From: Parafrigoribacterium_A soli
GTDB taxonomy: Bacteria > Actinomycetota > Actinomycetes > Actinomycetales > Microbacteriaceae
DNA length: 64,000 nt
Direction: 5' to 3'
Assembly: GCF_040227235.1 (NCBI RefSeq)
Contig: NZ_JBELNZ010000003.1
Location: 434,001-498,000, forward strand
This document shows, one piece after another, positions 26,150-34,358 of this stretch. Both the position numbers and the translations under genes were made by a program. Under the pieces are notes generated by a model. It was not told the origin of the DNA, ran no database searches, and was given only the letters and a program-made list of their open reading frames with translations. How positions within the stretch are numbered: position 1 is the first letter of the stretch; each line of letters opens with the position of its first letter.

Positions 26150-26174
26150 GTCACAGAACGTCTGTGACCGTTTT
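26150..26174 (+). promoter_or_regulatory. Hairpin in the rpsF leader (possible S6:S18 or attenuator element)
   Basis: GTCACAGA-ACG-TCTGTGAC is a perfect 8-bp stem followed by CG and TTTT, ending 6 nt before the AAGGAGGT ribosome-binding site of rpsF. A stem followed by CCG resembles the known S6:S18-binding motif of rpsF leaders, which contains a conserved CCG. It could also act as an attenuator. Confidence 0.5.
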
Positions 26175-26197
26175 AGTCCAAAGGAGGTGGGTTAGTT

Positions 26198-26596
26198 ATG
26201 CATCAGTACGAACTAATGGTAATTCTCGATCCAGAGATCGATGAGCGCACCGTAGCTCCCAGCCTGGACAAGTTCCTGAACGTCATTCGCAATGACGGCG
26301 GAACTGTCGACAAGGTAGACATCTGGGGCAAGCGTCGCCTTGCCTACGAGATCAACAAGAAGACCGAGGGCATCTACGCCGTCGTCTCGCTGACCTCGAA
26401 CGGTGATGCCACGAAGGAGCTCGACCGCCAGCTGAAGCTCAGCGAGGCAGTCATGCGCACGAAGGTTCTTCGCGCAGAAGAGGCGATCGCACAGGTCGCG
26501 GAGGCCGCAAAGCTCTCCGCCGAGAAGGCCGCCCGCAAGGCAGCCCGCCCCGCAGCTCCCGCTGCGCCGGCCGAAGCCGCAGCGAGCGCAGAGTAG
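26198..26596 (+). CDS. rpsF: 30S ribosomal protein S6
   Basis: Binds S18 and 16S rRNA in the small-subunit platform. The 132-residue protein begins MHQYELMVILDPEIDERTV, the S6 signature, and ends in an Ala/Glu-rich tail (APAEAAASAE). The ATG at 26198 has an excellent ribosome-binding site, AAGGAGGT at 26181-26188. It heads rpsF-ssb-rpsR-rplI. A leader hairpin precedes it. Confidence 0.98.
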   Translation: MHQYELMVILDPEIDERTVAPSLDKFLNVIRNDGGTVDKVDIWGKRRLAYEINKKTEGIYAVVSLTSNGDATKELDRQLKLSEAVMRTKVLRAEEAIAQVAEAAKLSAEKAARKAARPAAPAAPAEAAASAE

Positions 26597-26598
26597 CC

Positions 26599-27102
26599 AT
26601 GGCCGGCGAAACCGTAATCACCGTGGTGGGCAACCTGACGGCGGATCCCGAACTGCGCTACACGCAGAACGGACTGGCGGTTGCCAACTTCACCATCGCA
26701 TCCACGCCGCGCAGTTTCGATCGCGCGAGCAACGACTGGAAGGATGGCGACGCCCTCTTCCTTCGTGCAAGCGTGTGGCGCGAGTTTGCCGAGCACGTCG
26801 CCGGTTCCCTCACCAAGGGTTCCCGCGTGATCGCTACCGGCAGGCTCAAGCAGCGCTCGTACGAGACGAAGGAAGGCGAGAAGCGCACCAGCATCGAGCT
26901 CGAGGTCGACGAGATCGGCCCGAGCCTGCGATACGCGACGGCTCAGGTCACCCGCACCTCCTCCTCCCGCGATGGCGGATCTGGTGGCGGCCGCGGCCAG
27001 GTCGCAGACGAGCCGTGGGCGGCATCCGCACCGGCAGATGCTTCGTCCGGTGATGTCTGGAACAACCCGGGCAGCAACTTCAACGACGAGACGCCCTTCT
27101 AA
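26599..27102 (+). CDS. ssb: Single-stranded DNA-binding protein
   Basis: Protects ssDNA and recruits replication and repair proteins. The OB fold occupies about residues 1-115, beginning MAGETVITVVGNLTADPELRY. A Gly/Ser-rich linker follows, and the acidic tip FNDETPF matches the partner-binding C-terminus of SSB proteins. The 167-residue protein starts 2 nt after rpsF and precedes rpsR, the standard order. Confidence 0.97.
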   Translation: MAGETVITVVGNLTADPELRYTQNGLAVANFTIASTPRSFDRASNDWKDGDALFLRASVWREFAEHVAGSLTKGSRVIATGRLKQRSYETKEGEKRTSIELEVDEIGPSLRYATAQVTRTSSSRDGGSGGGRGQVADEPWAASAPADASSGDVWNNPGSNFNDETPF

Positions 27103-27161
27103 AGCGCCTCGCGGTCGCCCTGCGACCAACTCGACCAACGAATTTCAGAAAGTAGGAAACC

Positions 27162-27425
27162 ATGGCTGGAAAGAGCAGCGGCGATCGCCGCAAGCCTCTT
27201 CGCAATGCCAAGGGTGGCAAGAACGCCGCTCCGGCAAAGGCAATCCGCGTGGGCGTCATCGATTACAAGGATGTCGCCACGCTTCGCAAGTTCATTTCCG
27301 AGCGTGGAAAGATCCGCGCCCGCCGCATCACCGGTGTCTCCGTTCAGGAGCAGCGTCTCATCGCCCGCGCAGTCAAGAACGCGCGTGAGATGGCACTGCT
27401 GCCCTACGCCGGCTCAGGCCGTTAG
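27162..27425 (+). CDS. rpsR: 30S ribosomal protein S18, cysteine-free form
   Basis: 87-residue S18 with the conserved VIDYKDVATLRKFISERGKI and REMALLPYAG regions. It contains no cysteine; many S18 proteins carry a zinc-binding Cys pair near the N-terminus, so this is a C-minus version. It lies within rpsF-ssb-rpsR-rplI, 59 nt after ssb. Confidence 0.97.
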   Translation: MAGKSSGDRRKPLRNAKGGKNAAPAKAIRVGVIDYKDVATLRKFISERGKIRARRITGVSVQEQRLIARAVKNAREMALLPYAGSGR

Positions 27426-27436
27426 GAGCAACGGAT

Positions 27437-27889
27437 ATGTCTAAATTGATTCTCACGCACGAGGTCACCGGCCTCGGCGCCCCAGGCGACGTCATCGAAG
27501 TCAAGAACGGTTTCGCTCGCAACTACCTCATCCCCCAGGGCTTCGCCGTGGCGTGGACCCGCGGTGGCGAGAAGCAGATCGATTCGATCAAGGCCGCTCG
27601 TGTTGCTCGCGAGCACGCCACGCTCGAAGAGGCACAGGACCTCAAGGCGAAGCTCGAGGCCAACACCGTCAAGCTGACCGTCAAGGCCGGCAAGGAAGGC
27701 CGTCTCTTCGGCTCGGTGAAGACCTCGGATGTCGCTGACGCGGTCGCCGCGGCGGGCCTCGGCTCCGTAGACAAGCGCAAGATCGAGATCACCTCGCCCA
27801 TCAAGGCGACGGGTCAGCACGAGGCGACCGTTCGCCTGCGCGACGACCTCGTTGCGACGATCACGATCGTGGTCAGCGCGGCAAAATAG
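27437..27889 (+). CDS. rplI: 50S ribosomal protein L9
   Basis: Large-subunit protein at the base of the L1 stalk. The 150-residue protein shows the L9 signature LGAPGDVIEVKNGFARNYLIPQGFA in its N-terminal domain. A long connecting helix (HATLEEAQDLKAKLEANTV) leads to the C-terminal RNA-binding domain. It is the last gene of the operon; a strong terminator follows 16 nt downstream. Confidence 0.98.
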   Translation: MSKLILTHEVTGLGAPGDVIEVKNGFARNYLIPQGFAVAWTRGGEKQIDSIKAARVAREHATLEEAQDLKAKLEANTVKLTVKAGKEGRLFGSVKTSDVADAVAAAGLGSVDKRKIEITSPIKATGQHEATVRLRDDLVATITIVVSAAK

Positions 27890-27905
27890 CACTCACTGTA
27901 CTACC

Positions 27906-27944
27906 GGATGGCGGCGGAGCGAAAGCTCGCCGCCATCCTTTTTT
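27906..27944 (+). terminator. Intrinsic terminator after rplI
   Basis: GGATGGCGGCG-GAGC, loop GAAA, GCTC-GCCGCCATCC, followed by six T residues. This is a long GC-rich stem with a stable tetraloop and a U tract, ending the rpsF-ssb-rpsR-rplI transcript. Confidence 0.93.
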
Positions 27945-28290
27945 GTGCCTAGATTGGGGGGTTGTTTGTACACAGCCTCGCCCGACGTCGTACAACCCTC
28001 AACCCTCACTCTAAACAAGTTTCTACACATGACGTGGGGATACAGAAAGGCCTGATCAGCACGTGGTTCCGACCATAAAGTTTCTGCTTTTCCACAGGAG
28101 ATTCCACAGCTTGCTCACACGGCGCGCGGCGTTTCGCCCGTTTCCTCCACAGGGTTATGCACAGGCTCGGGTGGCGCAGCGCTCGTGGGCTTCCTAGGGT
28201 GAAGCAGGCTTCGCGTGACGCTCATCCGCGAGGGCCGCCCCGAGACGGAATGTCCGAGGTCGCCCGTAGAAAAGAATCAGGAGGTGTGCG
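27945..28290. promoter_or_regulatory. dnaB upstream region with DnaA-box-like sites
   Basis: 346-bp gene-free spacer. TTTTCCACA (28088-28096) and TTATGCACA (28155-28163) both match the TTWTNCACA DnaA-box consensus exactly; weaker TCCACA motifs lie at 28101-28108 and 28143-28151. The left part is AT-richer than its neighbours. DnaA control of dnaB, or a DnaA-titrating cluster, is plausible. No clear promoter could be fixed. Confidence 0.55.
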
Positions 28291-29667
28291 ATGTCGATTG
28301 CCCATTTGGGCCTCGCCGGTGACACTCGGCAGTCAGGCGATCAGCGCGGTTCAGAGCGCACTCCCCCGCACGACCTGCTGGCCGAACAGAGCGCCATTGG
28401 CGGCATGCTGCTCAGCAAGGATGCGGTGGCCGACGTCATCGAATCCGTGCGAGCGATCGACTTCTACATCCCCAAGCACGAGATCATCTTCGACGCGATC
28501 CTGTCGCTCTACTCCCACGGTGAACCGACCGACGTCATCACCGTGACCGACGAGCTGGTCAAGACCGGCGAGATCGGCCGGGCTGGCGGCGCGGAGTATC
28601 TCCACACGCTCACCGGTCTGGTTCCGACCGCGGCCAACGCGGGTTACTACTCCACGATCGTCGCCGAGAAGGCGGTGCTCAGACGCCTGGTCGAGGCCGG
28701 CACCCGCATCGTGCAGATGGGCTACGCGAGCGAGGGCGAGGTCGTCGACCTCGTCAACAACGCCCAGGCGGAGATCTACGGCGTCACCGGCGGTGTCGAG
28801 GCGGAGGACTTCATCCCGCTCACGGTTGCGGTGACCACGGCCATCGACGAGATAGAGGCGGCCAAGGGCCGTGACGGATCAATGACCGGCGTTCCCACCG
28901 GCTTCGCCGAGCTCGACGAGCTCACCAACGGCCTGCACCCCGGCCAGCTCATCATCGTGGCGGCGCGGCCCGCCCTCGGTAAGTCGACGCTCGCCCTTGA
29001 CTTCGCGCGGGCGGCATCCATCAAGCACGACATGCCCTCGATCTTCTTCTCGCTCGAGATGGGCCGCAGCGAGATCGCGATGCGCCTGCTCTCCGCCGAG
29101 GCCGCCGTTCCGCTGCAGAACATGCGCAAGGGCACCGTCGACACCCGCGACTGGACGACCATCGCCTCCACCCGCGGCCGCATCAACGACGCACCGCTCT
29201 ACATTGACGACAGCCCGAACATGACGCTCGTCGAGATCCGTGCGAAGTGCCGCAGGCTCAAGCAGAAGGTCGGCCTCAAGATGGTCGTCATCGACTACCT
29301 GCAGCTGATGACCTCGGGCAAGCGTGTCGAGTCCCGCCAGCAAGAGGTTAGCGAGTTCTCTCGTGCGCTCAAGCTGCTCGCCAAGGAACTGCAGGTTCCG
29401 GTTATCGCGCTCTCCCAACTCAACCGTGGCCCAGAGCAGCGGCAAGACAAGATGCCGGCACTGTCCGACCTCCGCGAGTCCGGTTCACTCGAGCAGGACG
29501 CCGACATGGTGATCCTGCTGCACCGCGAGAGCGCCTATGAGAAAGACAACCCGCGCGCGGGCGAGGCCGATCTCATCGTGGCGAAGCACCGCAACGGCCC
29601 GACCCGCACGGTCACGGTCGCGTTCCAGGGCCACTTCTCCCGCTTCCAGGACATGGCCCCCGCCTGA
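28291..29667 (+). CDS. dnaB: Replicative DNA helicase DnaB
   Basis: Hexameric 5'-3' helicase at the fork. The 458-residue protein has an N-terminal helical domain (LLAEQSAIGGMLLSKDAVADV), a linker, and a RecA-like domain with Walker A ARPALGKST at about 225-233, SLEMGRSEIAMRLL, Walker B VVIDYLQLM and the arginine-rich LSQLNRGPEQR. No intein interrupts it, unlike mycobacterial DnaB. The start at ATG 28291 has AGGAGG in the upstream bases. It is probably loaded with help from the DciA-like protein. Confidence 0.97.
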   Translation: MSIAHLGLAGDTRQSGDQRGSERTPPHDLLAEQSAIGGMLLSKDAVADVIESVRAIDFYIPKHEIIFDAILSLYSHGEPTDVITVTDELVKTGEIGRAGGAEYLHTLTGLVPTAANAGYYSTIVAEKAVLRRLVEAGTRIVQMGYASEGEVVDLVNNAQAEIYGVTGGVEAEDFIPLTVAVTTAIDEIEAAKGRDGSMTGVPTGFAELDELTNGLHPGQLIIVAARPALGKSTLALDFARAASIKHDMPSIFFSLEMGRSEIAMRLLSAEAAVPLQNMRKGTVDTRDWTTIASTRGRINDAPLYIDDSPNMTLVEIRAKCRRLKQKVGLKMVVIDYLQLMTSGKRVESRQQEVSEFSRALKLLAKELQVPVIALSQLNRGPEQRQDKMPALSDLRESGSLEQDADMVILLHRESAYEKDNPRAGEADLIVAKHRNGPTRTVTVAFQGHFSRFQDMAPA

Positions 29668-29674
29668 TCGTCGG

Positions 29675-29692
29675 CGGCGAAGGTTTTCGCCG
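29675..29692 (+). terminator. Short hairpin after dnaB
   Basis: CGGCGAA / TTCGCCG with a 4-base loop directly after the dnaB stop. The stem is only 7 bp and no U tract follows, so termination is possible but weak. Confidence 0.3.
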
Positions 29693-29792
29693 ATTCTGCG
29701 CTGGGTGCTCGCGCACGTCAGGGCCCACGCGCGTCCATTACGCCCGCATAGCGAAACCGATCATGCCGCTGACGGCCCCACAGCTGCGCTCA

Positions 29793-29822
29793 TTTACAAA
29801 CATCATACGTATGTCCTATAGT
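29793..29822 (+). promoter_or_regulatory. Promoter with CATACGTATG operator before the sugar ABC operon
   Basis: TTTACA (29793-29798), an 18-bp spacer, then TATAGT (29817-29822): a good sigma-70-type promoter. The perfect palindrome CATACGTATG (29804-29813) fills the spacer, so a bound protein would exclude RNA polymerase. The same palindrome lies at the start of the GntR gene (35130-35139), which makes that regulator the likely ligand. Confidence 0.8.
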
Positions 29823-29874
29823 CGAGACGCGTCTCCACAGAGTCGTCAATGAAGTCGACAGACAAGGACTACAC

Positions 29875-31248
29875 ATGTTCGGAAATCACACAGCGGTGCG
29901 TTCCGGCCCGCGAAGCGCGCTGGCAACGGGTGTGCTCGTCGCAGCGACGGCGACACTCCTGGCTCTCACTGGCTGCACGAGCGCGGGAACCTCAAGCAGC
30001 GGATCGTACGGCTTCCCCGAAGCCAAACAGACGGCCTCCTCCACGATCACAGTCTGGGTGGACGCGGATCGGCAGGCCGCAGTCAAGGCATTCCAGGCCG
30101 CGAACCCCGACACCAAACTCAAGGTCGTCACCTACGACGGCTCGGCCAACGGCTCGAACTCGTTCAGAACGAAGATGCAGCTCTTCGATCGCGCCGGATC
30201 CGGTTGGCCCGATGTCGTGTTCTCCTCGCAGAACACGGATGCCGCCTGGGCAAGCCAGAAGAGCGGTGGCAAGCAGGCCTTCGCCGCCCAGCTCAACAGC
30301 GGGCTCGTCCCCGCGAAGACCCTTGATGGGTACACTCCCGGATCACTGATTCCGTGCACGGTCGACGGCAAGGTGTACTGCGTGCGCAACGACCTCGCCC
30401 AGGTCGTGCTCTGGTACAACAAGTCCCTGATGGACCAGTTCGGCTACACGGTGCCGACGACGTGGGAAGACTACGAGGCCCTTGGAGTGAAGGTCGCCAA
30501 GGACCACCCCGGTTACATCATCGGTGCCGCCGGTGATGCATGGACCCCCGAGGTGTACATGTGGGGCAGCAAGTGCCAGGCGAACGATGTCACCGGGCCG
30601 AAGGCCGTCACCGTGAACACGTCGAGCAACCAGTGCAAGCGCGCGGCCAGCCTTCTCGACACTCTGCGGTCGAACAACACGGTGCCGGTCATCAGCGTCT
30701 TCACGCCAGAGTTCGTCAAGAACTACACGGGCAAGGTACTCATGATCCCGGGGCCCGCTTGGTACGCCGGCGCCATCTTCAACAACCCCCAGTCGTTGAA
30801 CGTCGCACCGGGACAGCTGGGCGTCGGCGCTCCGCTGGCCTGGGGCAGCGAGAAGCCCGTGACCGGCAATGTCGGCGGCGGCACGTGGTTCATTTCGAGT
30901 CACTCCAAGAACCTGAAGGGTGCGGCGAAGTTTGTGAATTTCGTCACCACGGCGGACGACTATCAAGTCGAAAAGGCGCCCGGATATCCGGCGTACGCCT
31001 CGGCTGCGCAGAAGTGGATTGCGAAGCAGGAGGCGAGCAAGTACTACGCAACCTCGCTGCAGCCCATCGTGACCGCGGCGGGGCAGGTCTGGGATGGCTG
31101 GGGCTACGGGATCTTCAGCCAGGAAGCGATCTGGGCGAAGACCATCACCCCCGGAGTCACGAGCGGCAAGTCCATCGTTGACCTGCTGCCGACCTGGCAG
31201 GACGCGATCAAGAATCAAGCCCAGGTCAACGGATATCAGGTGAAGTGA
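29875..31248 (+). CDS. Carbohydrate ABC transporter substrate-binding lipoprotein
   Basis: Extracytoplasmic binding protein of the MalE-like cluster. The 457-residue protein has a signal peptide with lipobox LTGC (Cys at 34), so it is anchored by lipidation. ITVWVDADRQAAVKAFQAANP begins the mature fold; WYNKSLMDQFGYTVPTTWEDY and GPAWYAGAIF are typical of sugar-binding proteins. The start is ATG 29875 with AAGGA 6 nt upstream. It is the first gene of an operon with two permeases and an enolase-superfamily enzyme. The ligand is unknown, perhaps an acid sugar. Confidence 0.92.
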   Translation: MFGNHTAVRSGPRSALATGVLVAATATLLALTGCTSAGTSSSGSYGFPEAKQTASSTITVWVDADRQAAVKAFQAANPDTKLKVVTYDGSANGSNSFRTKMQLFDRAGSGWPDVVFSSQNTDAAWASQKSGGKQAFAAQLNSGLVPAKTLDGYTPGSLIPCTVDGKVYCVRNDLAQVVLWYNKSLMDQFGYTVPTTWEDYEALGVKVAKDHPGYIIGAAGDAWTPEVYMWGSKCQANDVTGPKAVTVNTSSNQCKRAASLLDTLRSNNTVPVISVFTPEFVKNYTGKVLMIPGPAWYAGAIFNNPQSLNVAPGQLGVGAPLAWGSEKPVTGNVGGGTWFISSHSKNLKGAAKFVNFVTTADDYQVEKAPGYPAYASAAQKWIAKQEASKYYATSLQPIVTAAGQVWDGWGYGIFSQEAIWAKTITPGVTSGKSIVDLLPTWQDAIKNQAQVNGYQVK

Positions 31249-31249
31249 C

Positions 31250-32191
31250 GTGACCCTCGCTCCTGTGAGCGGTCACCTGGCTGCCGGTGCGATTGCGCAC
31301 CGGCAGCCGGGGCGACCGGGTCGACGCGCTTTCCGGCGCGCGCCCATCGGCTACGCCTTCGTTTCGCTGTACGCCGTGCTCGCGCTTGCCTTCGGTATCG
31401 CACCAGCGCTGTACGCGGTTTTCCTTGCTTTCACCACGACAGACGGCGGATTCGCCGGCGTCGAGAACTTCCAGAAGGTTCTGGCGGACTTCCGGTTCTG
31501 GCCGGCCGTTGAGCACGTCGTGCTCTACCTCGTCATCTGGCTCGTGGCGCTCGTCGTCTTCGTGGTGTTCCTTGCGCTCGCGGTGCACGCGGTGAAGGTG
31601 CGCTGGGCCAGCACGACTCTGCGCTTCGTCTACTACCTGCCTGGTGCGCTGGCGGGCGCATCCAGTGTGCTCCTGTGGCTCTTCGTGTTGGACCCAACCG
31701 CGAGTCCCGTGAGCGGACTGCTTCGCCTCCTCGGTCTGCAGACCTTCGTGCAGGTCATTCAGCCGGCGAATCTGCCGGCGATCTTCGCGATCATCGCCTT
31801 CTGGACCGGCGCGGGCGGCTGGATCGTCATCATGTATGGCGCACTCAATAACATCAGTGCAGACATCGTGGAAGCCGCTCGCATCGACGGCGCGAACACT
31901 GTGCAACTCGCCCTCCACATCCAGTTGCCCATGCTGCGCAAGTGGATCGCATACATGGGCGTGATGTCGCTTGCCGCGGGAACGCAGCTCTTCGTCGAGC
32001 CGCAGCTGCTCAGTCAGGCGTCGAATGCCGTGGTGCCCAATGACTACTCGCTCAACCAGCTCGCCTATCAGTTCGCCTTTCAGCAGAACGACTTCAACGG
32101 CGCCGCCGCGATCTCGCTCATTCTTCTCGTCGTCGCGCTCCTGCTCTCGTGGGTGTTCGTCACGCGCGGCGGCCTCTTCGAAACGGAGTGA
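31250..32191 (+). CDS. Sugar ABC transporter permease (MalF-like)
   Basis: 313-residue inner-membrane permease with six predicted transmembrane helices and the ATPase-contact motif EAARIDGANTVQLALHIQLP in the cytoplasmic loop (EAA...G). The N-terminus is short and basic. GTG 31250 lies 1 nt after the binding-protein stop. It forms a heterodimer with the next gene product. No ATPase gene is in the operon, so a shared MsiK/UgpC-like ATPase encoded elsewhere is expected. Confidence 0.92.
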   Translation: MTLAPVSGHLAAGAIAHRQPGRPGRRAFRRAPIGYAFVSLYAVLALAFGIAPALYAVFLAFTTTDGGFAGVENFQKVLADFRFWPAVEHVVLYLVIWLVALVVFVVFLALAVHAVKVRWASTTLRFVYYLPGALAGASSVLLWLFVLDPTASPVSGLLRLLGLQTFVQVIQPANLPAIFAIIAFWTGAGGWIVIMYGALNNISADIVEAARIDGANTVQLALHIQLPMLRKWIAYMGVMSLAAGTQLFVEPQLLSQASNAVVPNDYSLNQLAYQFAFQQNDFNGAAAISLILLVVALLLSWVFVTRGGLFETE

Positions 32192-32193
32192 CA

Positions 32194-33102
32194 GTGACCG
32201 CGAATCTCATCGAGCAGCGCCGCAGCCGAGTTGGACTGAGCGGATGGAGCAGCCGAGCGCTCCTGGGCGCGATCGTGCTGCTCTTCGTCGGCTTCTTCGT
32301 CGTACCGATCGTGTGGCTGCTGCTCGCCGTCACGAAATCGTCGCGGGCCCTCATCGTCACCAACCCCTTCTCTCTGGGTTCGTGGACCGACTTTCTCGCG
32401 AACTGGAATCAGCTCTTCGCGTTTCAAGACGGCGCCGTGACCGGGTGGATCGGCAACTCGGCGCTGTACGCGCTCGGAGCGCTCGTGATCACGCTGCTGG
32501 CGAGTATCCCTGCGGGCTATGCCATGGCGCTCACAGAGTTCCGGATGCGGAAAGCCCTGCTCGTGCTCACCCTCGTCGTGATGCTGATACCGAGCACGGC
32601 GCTCGTGCTGCCGATCTTCCTCGAACTCAGCAGCGTTGGACTGATAGGTTCACCGCTCTCGGTGATCCTCCCGATGTCCTTTTTCCCGTTCGGTGTCTAC
32701 CTGACCTACATCTACTTCTCGACCAGCGTTCCACGTGACCTGTTGGCCGCGGCCCGAATCGACGGCTGTTCCGAACTGCAGGTGTTCATCAAGGTCGCCA
32801 TGCCGCTGGCGGCTCCGGTGATCGCGCTCGTCGCCTTCTTCAGCTTTGTGCAGAACTGGAACAACTTCTTCCTTCCGTTTGTGATGCTCCCCTCGAGCGA
32901 CGGGTTCCCCATCCAGGTCGGATTGACGACGCTGCTCTCCTCGACGCCAGCGTTCAATCCGAGTTCGGCGGGCTCCGACTCCGTTCAACTGCCCACGCTG
33001 GCTCTGGCCACCATCGTCTCGATCCTGCCCGTGCTCCTCGTGTTCGTCTTCTCTCAGCGCTTTCTGGTTGAAGGGATGACCGCGGGAGGGACGAAGGAAT
33101 GA
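32194..33102 (+). CDS. Sugar ABC transporter permease (MalG-like)
   Basis: Second permease, 302 residues, six predicted transmembrane helices. The EAA-type loop reads AARIDGCSELQVFIKVAMPL. The GTG at 32194 is chosen because it follows the previous stop by 2 nt; an upstream ATG at 32149 would overlap the first permease in another frame. It pairs with the MalF-like subunit. Confidence 0.92.
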   Translation: MTANLIEQRRSRVGLSGWSSRALLGAIVLLFVGFFVVPIVWLLLAVTKSSRALIVTNPFSLGSWTDFLANWNQLFAFQDGAVTGWIGNSALYALGALVITLLASIPAGYAMALTEFRMRKALLVLTLVVMLIPSTALVLPIFLELSSVGLIGSPLSVILPMSFFPFGVYLTYIYFSTSVPRDLLAAARIDGCSELQVFIKVAMPLAAPVIALVAFFSFVQNWNNFFLPFVMLPSSDGFPIQVGLTTLLSSTPAFNPSSAGSDSVQLPTLALATIVSILPVLLVFVFSQRFLVEGMTAGGTKE

Positions 33103-33127
33103 TCGAGACGGCACGAGGAGAAGCAGC

Positions 33128-34300
33128 ATGAAAATCACCGGGTACCGCAGTCTGACGACCTTCCACGACTGGAATCGGCCCACCGGTGACGTCAATGGCG
33201 TGATGAGCGGAAACCGAACGCTGGTTCACGTTCTCATCATTGAAACCGACGCGGGGATCGAGGGTATCGGCCTCGGCCAGCACGCCGAGATGCAGAAAGT
33301 CTTCCCCGCCGTCGAGGGAGAAGATCCGCTCGCGGTCACGGCGCTGTATGACCGGATGCTGAGCTGGGTGTTCAAGGCCGGCCACGCCGGGTCGACGTTC
33401 GGCACCATCGGCGCGATCGACATGGCCCTCTGGGACATCAAGGCCAAGGCCGCTGGCCAACCGTTGTGGCGACTGTTGGGCGCGCGAGATCGATTCATCC
33501 CGGGTTACGCCTCCGGTCTCGAATTCGGCGCGGGCGATGACGAACTGGCCGCCCTATACGGCCGATTCGCGGACCGCGGCTTCAAGGCGGGCAAGCTGAA
33601 GGGCGGCCGCGACCTCGATCGCGACCTTCCGCGCCTCGAGATACTGCGCGGTGCGTTGAGTCCCAACAGCCGCCATCCCGCGGTCATGCTCGATGTGAAC
33701 GAGGCCTGGAATCACGCTCAAGCGGTGCGCTACCTGTCTGAAGTCGACAAGCGCATCGATCTGACCTGGATCGAGGAGCCGTTGCGGCGCTGGGATGCGC
33801 GCGGAATGGCGATGCTCCGCGGCAAGATCACGCCGGGCGTTGCCAGCGGTGAGAACCTCACCGGTCTGGAGCAGTATCGCCCCCTCCTCGACGCGGGCGC
33901 GCTCGATGTCGTTCAGGTCGGTTCGGTGTGGGGAATCACGCACTTCTTGCGCGTCGCCGTTGTGGCCCACGCGCACGATCTTCCCGTCAGCCCCGTCGCG
34001 TACAACGCGAACCCGATTGCCCACGCGGCCGCGGCGGTGCCGAACATGCTCACCCACGAGGTGCAGGACCTGGCCATGCCGGTGGGTCTCGATGTCGACC
34101 AGGAGTTCGACAATGGTGGCATCGTTCTGGGCGAACGCTCCGGACTCGGCATCGAGGTGGACGAGTCGGTTATGCAAGCAGGATCAGAGTCCGTTTCCGC
34201 GCCATCCACCGGTCCGCACGTCCGCCCGCTGCGTGCAGCCCTCAGGATGGTGTCGGAGCCAGACATCATCGACAGCGCCTTGCCTGGAGCGGCGAAGTGA
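33128..34300 (+). CDS. Mandelate racemase/muconate lactonizing (enolase superfamily) enzyme
   Basis: Metal-dependent acid-sugar dehydratase or epimerase type, 390 residues. An N-terminal capping domain precedes a TIM barrel with the catalytic KxK (K156, K158) and metal ligands D189 (LDVNEAW), E216/E217 (WIEEP) and E242 (SGEN). No clear HxD dyad is seen on the opposite side, so the reaction type is uncertain. GAGGAG precedes ATG 33128. Its place in the uptake operon suggests it acts on the imported ligand. Confidence 0.85.
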   Translation: MKITGYRSLTTFHDWNRPTGDVNGVMSGNRTLVHVLIIETDAGIEGIGLGQHAEMQKVFPAVEGEDPLAVTALYDRMLSWVFKAGHAGSTFGTIGAIDMALWDIKAKAAGQPLWRLLGARDRFIPGYASGLEFGAGDDELAALYGRFADRGFKAGKLKGGRDLDRDLPRLEILRGALSPNSRHPAVMLDVNEAWNHAQAVRYLSEVDKRIDLTWIEEPLRRWDARGMAMLRGKITPGVASGENLTGLEQYRPLLDAGALDVVQVGSVWGITHFLRVAVVAHAHDLPVSPVAYNANPIAHAAAAVPNMLTHEVQDLAMPVGLDVDQEFDNGGIVLGERSGLGIEVDESVMQAGSESVSAPSTGPHVRPLRAALRMVSEPDIIDSALPGAAK

Positions 34301-34358
34301 ACCTGCCCAGCGCCCGTGCTCGAGAAGTTCGGGATGGGTCGACCGCTGTACGGATCGC

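Noticed and set aside
28291..29667. Intein in DnaB
   Set aside because: The helicase is complete at 458 residues and Walker motifs are contiguous.
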